From NCBI GenBank assembly GCA_947176655.1, contig CAMWRK010000062.1, forward strand, positions 1 to 10,406: a DNA stretch of 10,406 nucleotides, given 5' to 3'. Positions 1 to 5,692 of the stretch are shown here, in pieces. Both the position numbers and the translations under genes were made by a program. Under the pieces are notes generated by a model, which was given only the letters and a program-made list of their open reading frames with translations, made no database searches and was not told the DNA's origin. Source of the stretch: an uncultured Prevotellaceae bacterium (GTDB lineage Bacteria > Bacteroidota > Bacteroidia > Bacteroidales > Bacteroidaceae). Numbering within the stretch: the first letter of the stretch is position 1; every line of letters starts with the position of its first letter.

Positions 1-311
1 GTCTGACGGTCAATGCCGGTATCTATATAATTTCGGAGTATCGCCACAGTAATCCCACTTTGCGCTCCTATGTGCGTGCATACAACCATAAAATCATTGC
101 CGTACTGCTTACCGTTTTCTCCACTGTACTCGGCCTTGTACCGTTTCTCATAGACGGCGAAAGTTCTCCGTTCTGGTTCTCGTTTGCCGTAGGAGCCTCA
201 GGCGGCCTGCTGTTTTCTGTCCTTGCCCTCGTGTTCGCAATGCCAATCTTCATGAACTACAAGACAGAGAATGAATGCCAAAAGCCCCGGAGGGATGTCG
301 CTGACAACTGA
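1..311 (+). CDS. RND-family efflux transporter, C-terminal end (5' partial)
   Basis: The reading frame is open from base 3 to the TGA at 309-311 and gives about 102 residues. It begins within 'LTVNAGIYIISEYRH', a segment typical of the last transmembrane region of RND (AcrB/CusA-type) inner-membrane pumps, especially those of Bacteroidales. Two hydrophobic helices follow: one around 'IIAVLLTVFSTVLGLVPFLI' and one around 'GLLFSVLALVFAMPIFM', separated by a short loop with the 'FWFSFAVGASGG' pattern. A charged tail of about 18 residues ends the protein. By family, it would be the proton-driven pump of a tripartite export system. The substrate cannot be told from this fragment, and the partner genes would lie to the left of the window. 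There is no start here: the TTG at base 60 is internal. The gene is convergent with the NigD-like gene, with only 9 bp between the stop codons. Confidence 0.85.
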   Translation, partial: LTVNAGIYIISEYRHSNPTLRSYVRAYNHKIIAVLLTVFSTVLGLVPFLIDGESSPFWFSFAVGASGGLLFSVLALVFAMPIFMNYKTENECQKPRRDVADN

Positions 312-324
312 AATTATTTGTCAG
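301..324. terminator. Inverted repeat across the two convergent stop codons
   Basis: CTGACAA at 301-307 is perfectly complementary to TTGTCAG at 318-324, leaving a 10-nt loop. The stem covers or touches the stop codons of both the RND gene (309-311) and the convergent NigD-like gene (321-323). A hairpin here would suit a bidirectional transcription end. However, the stem is only 7 bp with modest GC, and no clear T-tract follows on either strand, so this is a weak terminator candidate. Confidence 0.35.
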
Positions 325-980
325 AAAGTCCACGTGAGAGAGCCGCGGAATGTGTGCACTGTCACGGAGACGGTATCGTCGTTGCTGTAGCCTTCTATCG
401 CAGTCAGAGGGATGGAGCAATAGTATGTACGTGAGTATGACGTAGGGTCTTGCCCTTGGTCGTGGTGTATGGACAGATGGTAGTGTGTGTGTCCGTCCGT
501 CCACGCATGGCATACTGAATCAGTGGCGAAGCCCCAATACTGTGTGCCGCTCTGTGTCCTTGCTGTCAGCTGCATGTTGATGTACGCCCCCTGTCTCCAC
601 ATGCTTTCTATGCCTGTGGGGTCGTGGCGCAAGACTTCCGCGCTGTCGGCGAGAATGCGTGCAGCGGTAAGGCTGTATATCCGTGCGGCAGGCATTGCCG
701 GTGCGACGCTTTCGGGCACGTATCCCACCACGGCACGGTATGTCGTGTCCGGACGGTGCGGCTGGATGTTCGTGTTGAGTATGGAGTATCGCGTGCCGTT
801 GTCGGTAGTCATGTCCGTGAAAGTTCCGTTGCTGTCTGTGTGTATGTCGGCAAATTCCGTGACGAGGTCAGGGAATGGCTCCTGCTTCTCTGTGCACGCT
901 GACATCAGCAGTAAGGCTGACGTTAGCAAGATGGTCTGCAACAGTGTGCATAGGGGGGGGATGGCGGTACTGGCTGTCAT
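321..980 (-). CDS. NigD-like lipoprotein
   Basis: A 219-residue protein. The N-terminus has a hydrophobic stretch (about residues 10-28) followed by a lipobox, Leu-Met-Ser-Ala-Cys, with Cys29 as the predicted lipidated residue. This implies export and anchoring in an envelope membrane. The following residues, Thr-Glu-Lys-Gln-Glu, are partly acidic, and whether they are enough for surface display cannot be judged. The mature part resembles the NigD-like family: an N-terminal OB-type domain (about 35-105) with the 'DIHTDSNG...' region, and a C-terminal beta-sandwich (about 110-219) around 'YWGFATDSVCHAW'. The family is named after a gene in the nigrescin bacteriocin locus of Prevotella nigrescens, and its molecular role is unknown. 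The start ATG (980-978) overlaps the acyltransferase stop as ATGA, so translation is probably coupled. A run of eight C on the coding strand lies at codons 7-10. Confidence 0.8.
   Translation of the reverse strand: MTASTAIPPLCTLLQTILLTSALLLMSACTEKQEPFPDLVTEFADIHTDSNGTFTDMTTDNGTRYSILNTNIQPHRPDTTYRAVVGYVPESVAPAMPAARIYSLTAARILADSAEVLRHDPTGIESMWRQGAYINMQLTARTQSGTQYWGFATDSVCHAWTDGHTHYHLSIHHDQGQDPTSYSRTYYCSIPLTAIEGYSNDDTVSVTVHTFRGSLTWTF
953..960. repeat. G8/C8 homopolymer near the start of the NigD-like gene
   Basis: Eight consecutive G on the plus strand read as eight C in the minus-strand NigD-like gene, at codons 7-10, just before the hydrophobic core of the signal peptide. A one-base slip would shift the frame before the lipobox and abolish the product. 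Such tracts can be hypermutable, but eight bases is short for phase variation and may be chance. Confidence 0.9.
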
Positions 981-2137
981 GGTTTCTGCGTCTGCATCTT
1001 GTTCATGACAGGGTTGGCATACATGGTGAGTATCCTCTCGCGCAGGAAGGCTTCGTCTGGGTCAGGGATGGTGACTTTGGCCAGCTGTTTGCTGACGTAG
1101 CTGTCGAAGACTTCCTTGTCGTGCCTGCTGTAACGTCTGTTGTAGGTGTTCGTACCGTGCAGTTCGTCGTAGGCGATGAAATTCCCGGGATACAGCATGT
1201 ATCCGCCGTGTATGCTTTGATCCAGACGTCTGGCTATCTCTTTGAAAAGTTCCGTCTTGGGCATATCTTCCAGTTCGTCTATCCATTGGTTGACGGGCGT
1301 CCCGGTGCGGTAATGCACGTGTCCCTTGAACCCAAGGATGCCGGTTTTCATGTTGTCCAGGTCGTCCTGTTTGCTTTTCTTCCACGCAGGGTTGTCGCGC
1401 TTCTGCTGGAGTTCCTGAGCCTTGAGGTAGTCGCAGGGGTCGTATTCGTAGCTGATGGTAAGGGGGACGATGTTCAGACTCTTGAGCCTTTCTACCGTGG
1501 TTCCTTCGCCACCCAGAGCCAGCATCTTCAGTACGGAATCCTGTGTGTTGTCGCTGCTGTCCTTGGCGCGTCCCTCGCGCTGTGCTATCCAGATGTTTTC
1601 CTTCTTGCAACCTATGGCGTAGTGCATGTAGCGGCTCATCAGCAGGCTGCTTTCCAGTATTTCCTTGACCTTCAGTCCGCGGCGCACGATGAAAGCCTTG
1701 TTCATGCGTACCAGTGTCTTGATCCAAGGGTAGATGAGCAGGTTGTCGCCCAGGGCAATCTCGCATGTGGTCGGGAAACCGGCCTCGAAAAGCATCAGAT
1801 CCAGAATGGCACTGTCCAGGACGATGTCTCTGTGATTGGAGATAAAGAGATAGTTGCCGTGGCTGGATATGGTGTCATGGTAGAAGGTGTATCCGCGTGC
1901 ATGCTTGCGTAGGATATAGCGTACCACGTGTTTCATGAAGCGTACCTGAAAGTCGAGAGGTGTCTCCACTCCCAGAAACAGCGTTCTGATGATGCGGTTG
2001 CGTAAGCCCTTGGGCAGCCAGGGGATAAAGCCATGCATCATCTTGTCGAAGTGGCGGTCGCCCAGCAACTGGTTGAGGGCATCTTTCATCTCGCCCTTCT
2101 CGAAAGGGCGTATCTCATCAAATTCGTGTATATCCAT
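977..2137 (-). CDS. PlsB/PlsC-like glycerophospholipid acyltransferase
   Basis: A 386-residue protein with the four blocks of the glycerol-phosphate acyltransferase superfamily. Block I is 'SNHRDIVLD' (residues 100-108), block II is 'KAFIVRR' (147-153), block III is 'QREGRAKDSSDNTQ' (186-199) and block IV is 'NIVPLTISYE' (222-231). The FIRR-like block II and the 'VPLTISYE' block IV look closer to PlsB than to small PlsC enzymes. By family it would transfer an acyl chain to a lipid or glycerol-phosphate acceptor at the inner membrane. The exact substrate is not determinable. In block I the spacing is His102-X5-Asp108 rather than the usual HX4D. The start at 2137 (MDIHEFDE) was chosen because the frame upstream of it runs into ddl and encodes Arg/His-rich shadow sequence. 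The gene follows ddl by 17 bp, and its stop overlaps the NigD-like start by 4 bp (ATGA). Confidence 0.85.
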   Translation of the reverse strand: MDIHEFDEIRPFEKGEMKDALNQLLGDRHFDKMMHGFIPWLPKGLRNRIIRTLFLGVETPLDFQVRFMKHVVRYILRKHARGYTFYHDTISSHGNYLFISNHRDIVLDSAILDLMLFEAGFPTTCEIALGDNLLIYPWIKTLVRMNKAFIVRRGLKVKEILESSLLMSRYMHYAIGCKKENIWIAQREGRAKDSSDNTQDSVLKMLALGGEGTTVERLKSLNIVPLTISYEYDPCDYLKAQELQQKRDNPAWKKSKQDDLDNMKTGILGFKGHVHYRTGTPVNQWIDELEDMPKTELFKEIARRLDQSIHGGYMLYPGNFIAYDELHGTNTYNRRYSRHDKEVFDSYVSKQLAKVTIPDPDEAFLRERILTMYANPVMNKMQTQKP

Positions 2138-2154
2138 GTCCGTATTTTCCGTGG

Positions 2155-3132
2155 TTATTTTCCTTCTATAATGTCGGTCATCACCTGTGTTATGTCCAGA
2201 CCTGCCGCTCGTATCTGCTGCGGTATGAAACTGGTGGCCGTCATGCCGGGGGTTGTGTTTACCTCCAGCAGGTTTATCTTCCCGCCTTCGGTGATTATGT
2301 AGTCTATGCGAGCTATGCCGTAGCATCCCAGAATGTCGTATATGGTTGATGTCAGTGTCTGTACACGCTGCGTGAGGCGTTCTGAGATGCGTGCCGGGGT
2401 TATCTCCTCCACCTGTCCGTTGTACTTGGCGTCGTAGTCGAAGAAATCGTTCGACGTCACCACTTCAGTTATTGGGAACACGTGTGAGCAGCGCCCGGTC
2501 TTGCAGCATCCGCAGGTTATCTCCGTACCCTGCATGAAAGCCTCGACCATGACGTCCTCGCCCTCCCTCAGTGCCAGTTCTATGGCCGGGCGCAGTGCCT
2601 CGGCGGTCTTTACTTTGGTGGTGCCGAAGGAGCTGCCTCCGCGTGCCGGCTTGACAAAACACGGCAACCCTATTCGCTGTATTATGTCTTCGTCGCTGAC
2701 CTCGTTTTCGAGTCCGCGGCGGACGATGAGGCTGTCGGCTACGCTTACCCCAAGGGAACGCATGTAGTTGTTGAGCACGAACTTGTCGAACGTCAGAGCC
2801 TCCGTCAGCACGCCGCCAGTGGAGTAGGGCATGCCTATCAGGTCGAGATAGCCCTGCAGTATGCCGTTCTCGCCGGGTGTCCCGTGTATGATGATATAAC
2901 AGAAGTCCGGACGTATGGTTTCGCCGCACTCGTTGACAAACGTGAAGTCGTTGCGATCCACTCTGCTGCGTCTGCCGTCCGGCAGGATGGCTTCCCATAG
3001 ACCGGATTTCAGTTCCACCTTATATATATTATACTTCTCCTTGTCCAGAAAAGACTCTACGCCTGCGGCACTGCGCATGCTTACGTCGTGTTCGGAGCTG
3101 TCTCCTCCGCAGATAATGGCTATTGTTTTCAT
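2155..3132 (-). CDS. ddl: D-alanine--D-alanine ligase
   Basis: A 325-residue ATP-grasp enzyme that joins two D-alanines for the peptidoglycan precursor, in the cytoplasm. Visible signatures are 'GGDSSEHDVS' (9-18, with Glu14), 'HGTPGENG' (83-90), the ATP-binding 'KPARGGSSFG' (161-170), 'DYDAKY' (232-237), 'ARIDYI' (274-279) and 'LLEVNTTPGMT' (288-298), carrying the Mg-binding Asp277, Glu290 and Asn292. The Lys236-Tyr237 pair matches D-Ala-D-Ala ligases rather than VanA-type D-Ala-D-Lac ligases (family knowledge). Two small oddities are GENG where GEDG is common, and four cysteines within nine residues (207, 209, 210, 215). The start at 3132 (MKTIAIICGG) is set by homology; upstream codons in this frame run into the rluD end. 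It lies 31 bp after rluD and 17 bp before the acyltransferase, inside the same operon. Confidence 0.96.
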   Translation of the reverse strand: MKTIAIICGGDSSEHDVSMRSAAGVESFLDKEKYNIYKVELKSGLWEAILPDGRRSRVDRNDFTFVNECGETIRPDFCYIIIHGTPGENGILQGYLDLIGMPYSTGGVLTEALTFDKFVLNNYMRSLGVSVADSLIVRRGLENEVSDEDIIQRIGLPCFVKPARGGSSFGTTKVKTAEALRPAIELALREGEDVMVEAFMQGTEITCGCCKTGRCSHVFPITEVVTSNDFFDYDAKYNGQVEEITPARISERLTQRVQTLTSTIYDILGCYGIARIDYIITEGGKINLLEVNTTPGMTATSFIPQQIRAAGLDITQVMTDIIEGK

Positions 3133-3163
3133 TGTCGCTGATGTGCTATGTTGTCTTGTGTCT

Positions 3164-4264
3164 TTATGCGTCGCTGTCGGTTCTTTTCCTCCATTTTGCA
3201 ATGAGAGCCTCCATGTCATTAGCAAGGTTGCTCTGGAAATCCATCTCCTTGTCGGTGACGGGGTGCCTGAATCCTAATGTCCTTGCATGCAGAGCCTGCC
3301 TGGGGCACAGCTCCATGCAGTTGCGTATGAATGCCTTGTATGATGATGTCTGCTCTCCTCTCAGAATCTGGTCTCCCCCGTACCTTTCGTCTGCAAACAG
3401 GGGATGCCCCATGTGTTTCATGTGTGCCCTAATCTGGTGCGTGCGTCCCGTCTCCAGACGACATTCTATCAGCGTTACCGCTCCGAAACGTTCCAGTACG
3501 CGCCAGTGCGTGACGGCGTGTTTCCCCGTCTCGCTGCCTTCGGGGAATACGGCCATGCGCAGACGGTCTTTAGGATCGCGCCCGATGTTGCCTGTCATTG
3601 TTCCTTCGTCTTGGGAAAACGGTCCCCACACGAGGGCGTTATAAAGACGTCGTGTCGTGTGAAAGAAAAATTGTTTGCAGAGCGAGGTCTTCGCTTCCGG
3701 TGTTTTGGCCACAACAAGGAGACCGCTCGTGTCCTTGTCGATGCGGTGCACCAGCCCCACCTCCGGGTCATTCGGGTCGTATCGCGGGTCGTCTTTCAGA
3801 TGCCATGCCAGAGCGTTTACCAGTGTGCCGCTGAAGTTGCCGCATCCGGGGTGTACCACCATGCCGGCGGGTTTGTCTATGAGCAGCAGCTGGTCGTCTT
3901 CGTATACGATGTCCAGCGGTATGTCCTCCGGTATTATTTCCCAGTTGCGTTTGGGACGGTCGAGCATCAGGGTTATTGTGTCGCCGGCCTTTACCTTGTA
4001 ATTGCTCCTTACCGCCTTGCCGTTGGCCTGTATGTAACCAGCCTCGGCGGCTTTCTGGATGCGGTTGCGGCTTGTGTCCCTGAGATGATCCATCAGAAAC
4101 TTGTCCACGCGGACAGGATTCTGTCCGCTGTCTGCCACCACACGTCTGTGTTCGTACAGTTCCGTTCCGCTGTCAGCAATCCCTTCTGGTATGTCATCGG
4201 TGTATGCGAAATCGTCGTCCAAGTCCGCCGTATCCTCGTTCTGCAGTTCCGTCATGTCTACCAT
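3164..4264 (-). CDS. rluD: RluA/RluD-family 23S rRNA pseudouridine synthase
   Basis: A 366-residue protein with an acidic N-terminal extension (about 1-45), an S4 RNA-binding domain (about 51-97, 'RVDKFLMDHL...'), and an RluC/RluD-type catalytic domain. The active-site motif is 'HRIDKDTSG' (173-181), with Asp176 as the expected catalytic nucleophile. Other family signatures are 'IDKPAGMVVHPG' (129-140), 'RRLYNALVWG' (205-214) and 'LETGRTHQIRAHM' (270-282). The family converts uridines to pseudouridine in rRNA. RluD itself modifies helix 69 of 23S rRNA, but exact site specificity is inferred. The start is either the ATG at 4264, overlapping the PASTA stop by 7 bases, or the ATG at 4255 three codons in. 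Both imply coupling to the upstream gene. Confidence 0.93.
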   Translation of the reverse strand: MVDMTELQNEDTADLDDDFAYTDDIPEGIADSGTELYEHRRVVADSGQNPVRVDKFLMDHLRDTSRNRIQKAAEAGYIQANGKAVRSNYKVKAGDTITLMLDRPKRNWEIIPEDIPLDIVYEDDQLLLIDKPAGMVVHPGCGNFSGTLVNALAWHLKDDPRYDPNDPEVGLVHRIDKDTSGLLVVAKTPEAKTSLCKQFFFHTTRRLYNALVWGPFSQDEGTMTGNIGRDPKDRLRMAVFPEGSETGKHAVTHWRVLERFGAVTLIECRLETGRTHQIRAHMKHMGHPLFADERYGGDQILRGEQTSSYKAFIRNCMELCPRQALHARTLGFRHPVTDKEMDFQSNLANDMEALIAKWRKRTDSDA

Positions 4265-4890
4265 TCCGTCTCGGGCTCAAATTCGTAGGCATCCTCTGTT
4301 CCGCCGATGCTGTCGGTCAGGTCTTTCGTCCACTGTTCGTCCTCCGTGAGGCTGTTGCCTACCATCAGTACTATCGGAGCTTCTGCCGGCACCTTGTCTC
4401 CGGCGTTGACCATGGCGCCGCGGCATTTCACACCTATCACCCAGTCCTTGTCGCCCTCCACATATTCCTTTGGACCTATCTTGAAACCCATGGCGCGCAG
4501 TCTTATCTCAGCCTCGTAGACATCGCAGTTGTCTGCAATGTTAGGCATGGTCAGCGTTGGGCTGCTGTTGGAATTGATAGTCAGGTATATCTTGCGTCCG
4601 CTCTTAACCTTGGTGCCGGCCTTGGGATGTTGCATCAGCACGCTGCCCGTTGCCAGATTGCGGTTGTAGCCCGAATCGGAAACCTCGGCGGCGAGACCGT
4701 ACTGCTCCAGCATGACGGCGGCATCGCTGTGGTGTATCTTCGTTACGTCGGGCACCTGTATTATTTCTCCGTGATGGGTATATATCATGGTACCGTACCA
4801 GACACCTGCTACCATCAGTACCACAAAAACAAACATTCCCAAAAGGTTGCCCCAGACTACGGGAGCGAGAATCTTCTTTCTAAAATCCAT
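4258..4890 (-). CDS. PASTA-domain single-pass membrane protein
   Basis: A 210-residue protein. It has a short basic N-terminus (MDFRKK), one transmembrane helix (about residues 12-33), then two PASTA domains. PASTA 1 spans about 42-106 ('IIQVPDVTKIHHSDAAVMLE' to 'YLTIN'). PASTA 2 spans about 112-178 ('LTMPNIADNCDVYEAEIRL' to 'IVLMVG'). An acidic tail follows (about 180-210). The layout predicts an inner-membrane anchor with the PASTA part in the periplasm. PASTA domains are known from Ser/Thr kinases and penicillin-binding proteins, where they are linked to peptidoglycan or beta-lactam binding. No kinase or transpeptidase domain is present here, so the role is unknown. It is the first gene of the operon with rluD and ddl and overlaps the rluD start. 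A peptidoglycan-sensing or division role is inference only. Confidence 0.9.
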   Translation of the reverse strand: MDFRKKILAPVVWGNLLGMFVFVVLMVAGVWYGTMIYTHHGEIIQVPDVTKIHHSDAAVMLEQYGLAAEVSDSGYNRNLATGSVLMQHPKAGTKVKSGRKIYLTINSNSSPTLTMPNIADNCDVYEAEIRLRAMGFKIGPKEYVEGDKDWVIGVKCRGAMVNAGDKVPAEAPIVLMVGNSLTEDEQWTKDLTDSIGGTEDAYEFEPETEW

Positions 4891-4915
4891 GGAAGCGGAA
4901 TTATCATTGACTGTG

Positions 4916-4947
4916 CAAAAATACTAAGAACCGCGCTATTATCCAAA
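4916..4947 (-). promoter_or_regulatory. Bacteroidota-type promoter of the PASTA-rluD-ddl operon
   Basis: Read on the minus strand, TTTG (4947-4944) is followed by 20 bp and then TATTTTTG (4923-4916). This fits the Bacteroidota primary-sigma consensus TTTG-N19-21-TAnnTTTG. It lies 25 bp upstream of the PASTA start codon, giving a short leader of roughly 20 nt. It sits just downstream of the rpmH terminator, so the operon probably starts its own transcript. Confidence 0.75.
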
Positions 4948-4958
4948 TAAACATCGGC

Positions 4959-4996
4959 AAAAAGAAAGCGATGCGGGAAACTTCCCCACATCGCTT
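4959..4996 (-). terminator. Rho-independent terminator of rpmH
   Basis: AAGCGATG (4966-4973) pairs perfectly with CATCGCTT (4989-4996). The stem continues through a mismatch with three further G-C pairs. On the minus strand the hairpin is followed by a U-rich run (TTT, C, TTTTT at 4967-4959). It lies 24 bp after the rpmH stop and upstream of the PASTA promoter, separating the two transcription units. Confidence 0.8.
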
Positions 4997-5019
4997 CTTA
5001 TGTCAAAGCTCTATGATGC

Positions 5020-5175
5020 TTATTTGCCATGTCTCTCGTCGGAAACGGTCAGCTTTTTGCGCCCCTTGGCACGGCGGCTTGCCAATACACGACGACCATT
5101 GGCAGTAGTCATTCTCTGACGGAAACCATGCTTGTTGGCACGGCGGCGGTTAGAGGGTTGGAATGTTCTTTTCAT
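5020..5175 (-). CDS. rpmH: 50S ribosomal protein L34
   Basis: A 51-residue, very basic protein starting at the ATG at 5175-5173 and ending with TAA at 5022-5020. It begins 'MKRTFQPSNRRRANKHGFR' and contains 'MTTANGRRVLASRRAKGRKK' (22-41), the signature of L34 in the large ribosomal subunit, ending 'LTVSDERHGK'. The length is normal for Bacteroidota L34. In many bacteria rpmH sits next to dnaA or rnpA. Here it is divergent from efp and has its own promoter and terminator, making it a monocistronic unit. Confidence 0.97.
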   Translation of the reverse strand: MKRTFQPSNRRRANKHGFRQRMTTANGRRVLASRRAKGRKKLTVSDERHGK

Positions 5176-5222
5176 AGCTATGTGTTATTTATTTTCGTTT
5201 TTACATGCAAAGTTTCGGAGTG

Positions 5223-5254
5223 CAAAAGTACATACTTTTTCGTGAACGGCCAAA
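5223..5254 (-). promoter_or_regulatory. Bacteroidota-type promoter of rpmH
   Basis: On the minus strand, TTTG (5254-5251), a 20-bp spacer and TACTTTTG (5230-5223) match the Bacteroidota consensus closely. The predicted start of transcription leaves a leader of about 40 nt before the rpmH ATG. The -7 element overlaps a 7-bp inverted repeat at 5224-5239. Confidence 0.8.
5224..5239. repeat. Perfect 7-bp inverted repeat over the rpmH -7 element
   Basis: AAAAGTA (5224-5230) and TACTTTT (5233-5239) are exact inverted copies separated by CA. The left arm is most of the rpmH -7 box, so a dimeric regulator binding here would block the promoter. It could equally be chance in AT-rich DNA. Confidence 0.45.
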
Positions 5255-5603
5255 GCTTTCAGAACTTTATTTCCAATATTGCCACAAATTGTCTCCTGTT
5301 GAAATGCTTGCACTCATTCCTGTTGTCGCCGATTTCGGGAAACAGCGTATGCTTACCGAAGAACGGCAGACACCATTGCAGGCGTATCCAGTGACCGTTT
5401 GGTGACACAATATGTATAGGTGTAAAGTCTATGACTCCCGGCAATAATGTTGACTGGGTTACTTTAGTTTTGTCTTTTTCAAACAACATAAGTAAGGGAG
5501 AAAAAAGAGTGTGTGCTAAGGCTGCAAAAGGCTTGTCATGTGTATAATTTATAGGACAATATTAGATCCGCCGGGCAATATTTCGGACATTATTGGCTTT
5601 TTT
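5255..5603. other. Intergenic stretch between the divergent rpmH and efp promoters
   Basis: This AT-rich stretch holds no gene I can support. A minus-strand frame at 5259-5489 could encode 76 residues (MLFEKDKTKVTQ to AILEIKF). It has no promoter match upstream, no recognisable family and no clear coding bias, so I do not call it a gene. A TAGTTTTG at 5465-5472 on the plus strand resembles a -7 box but lacks a -33 element at the right distance. The remainder shows no tRNA-like or riboswitch-like structure by eye. Confidence 0.5.
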
Positions 5604-5653
5604 ATTGTTTTTTAGTTAAAATGTCGTACCTTTGCACATGAAAAAATATTGCC
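5574..5653. repeat. 10-bp inverted repeat flanking the efp promoter
   Basis: GGCAATATTT at 5574-5583 and its exact reverse complement AAATATTGCC at 5644-5653 bracket the efp promoter (5604-5634), about 60 bp apart. The right arm lies in the predicted leader RNA. It may be operator half-sites, a chance AT-rich match, or the ends of a small invertible segment, the last being least likely for an essential-type gene. Confidence 0.4.
5604..5634 (+). promoter_or_regulatory. Bacteroidota-type promoter of efp
   Basis: ATTG (5604-5607), a 19-bp spacer and TACCTTTG (5627-5634) match the Bacteroidota consensus. The start of transcription would be near 5640, leaving a leader of about 50 nt to the efp ATG at 5693. 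It probably also serves the four genes downstream, because no second promoter is visible between them. Confidence 0.8.
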
Positions 5654-5692
5654 GATACCGGTTGTGAACCATAATAATTAACGAATAAATAT

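Noticed and set aside
875..1912. Long plus-strand open frame (345 residues) opposite the acyltransferase
   Set aside because: It is antisense to a gene with four clear catalytic blocks. Its sequence is a Val-rich mirror frame with no motif.
3404..4288. Long plus-strand open frame (294 residues) opposite rluD
   Set aside because: It is antisense to a well-supported pseudouridine synthase, and the translation shows no family signature.
4204..4950. Plus-strand open frame (248 residues) opposite the PASTA gene
   Set aside because: It covers the PASTA gene and its promoter in antisense; no domain is recognisable.
5465..5472. TAGTTTTG as an additional plus-strand -7 box
   Set aside because: No TTTG/TTG element lies 19-21 bp upstream, and a better promoter is present nearer efp.
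5259..5489. Minus-strand 76-residue open frame upstream of rpmH
   Set aside because: No recognisable family, no promoter match upstream and AT-rich intergenic context. The open frame is short enough to be chance.
5533..5548. E. coli-like TTGTCA and TATAAT boxes
   Set aside because: They are only 4 bp apart, which cannot form a sigma-70 promoter, and the Bacteroidota consensus differs.
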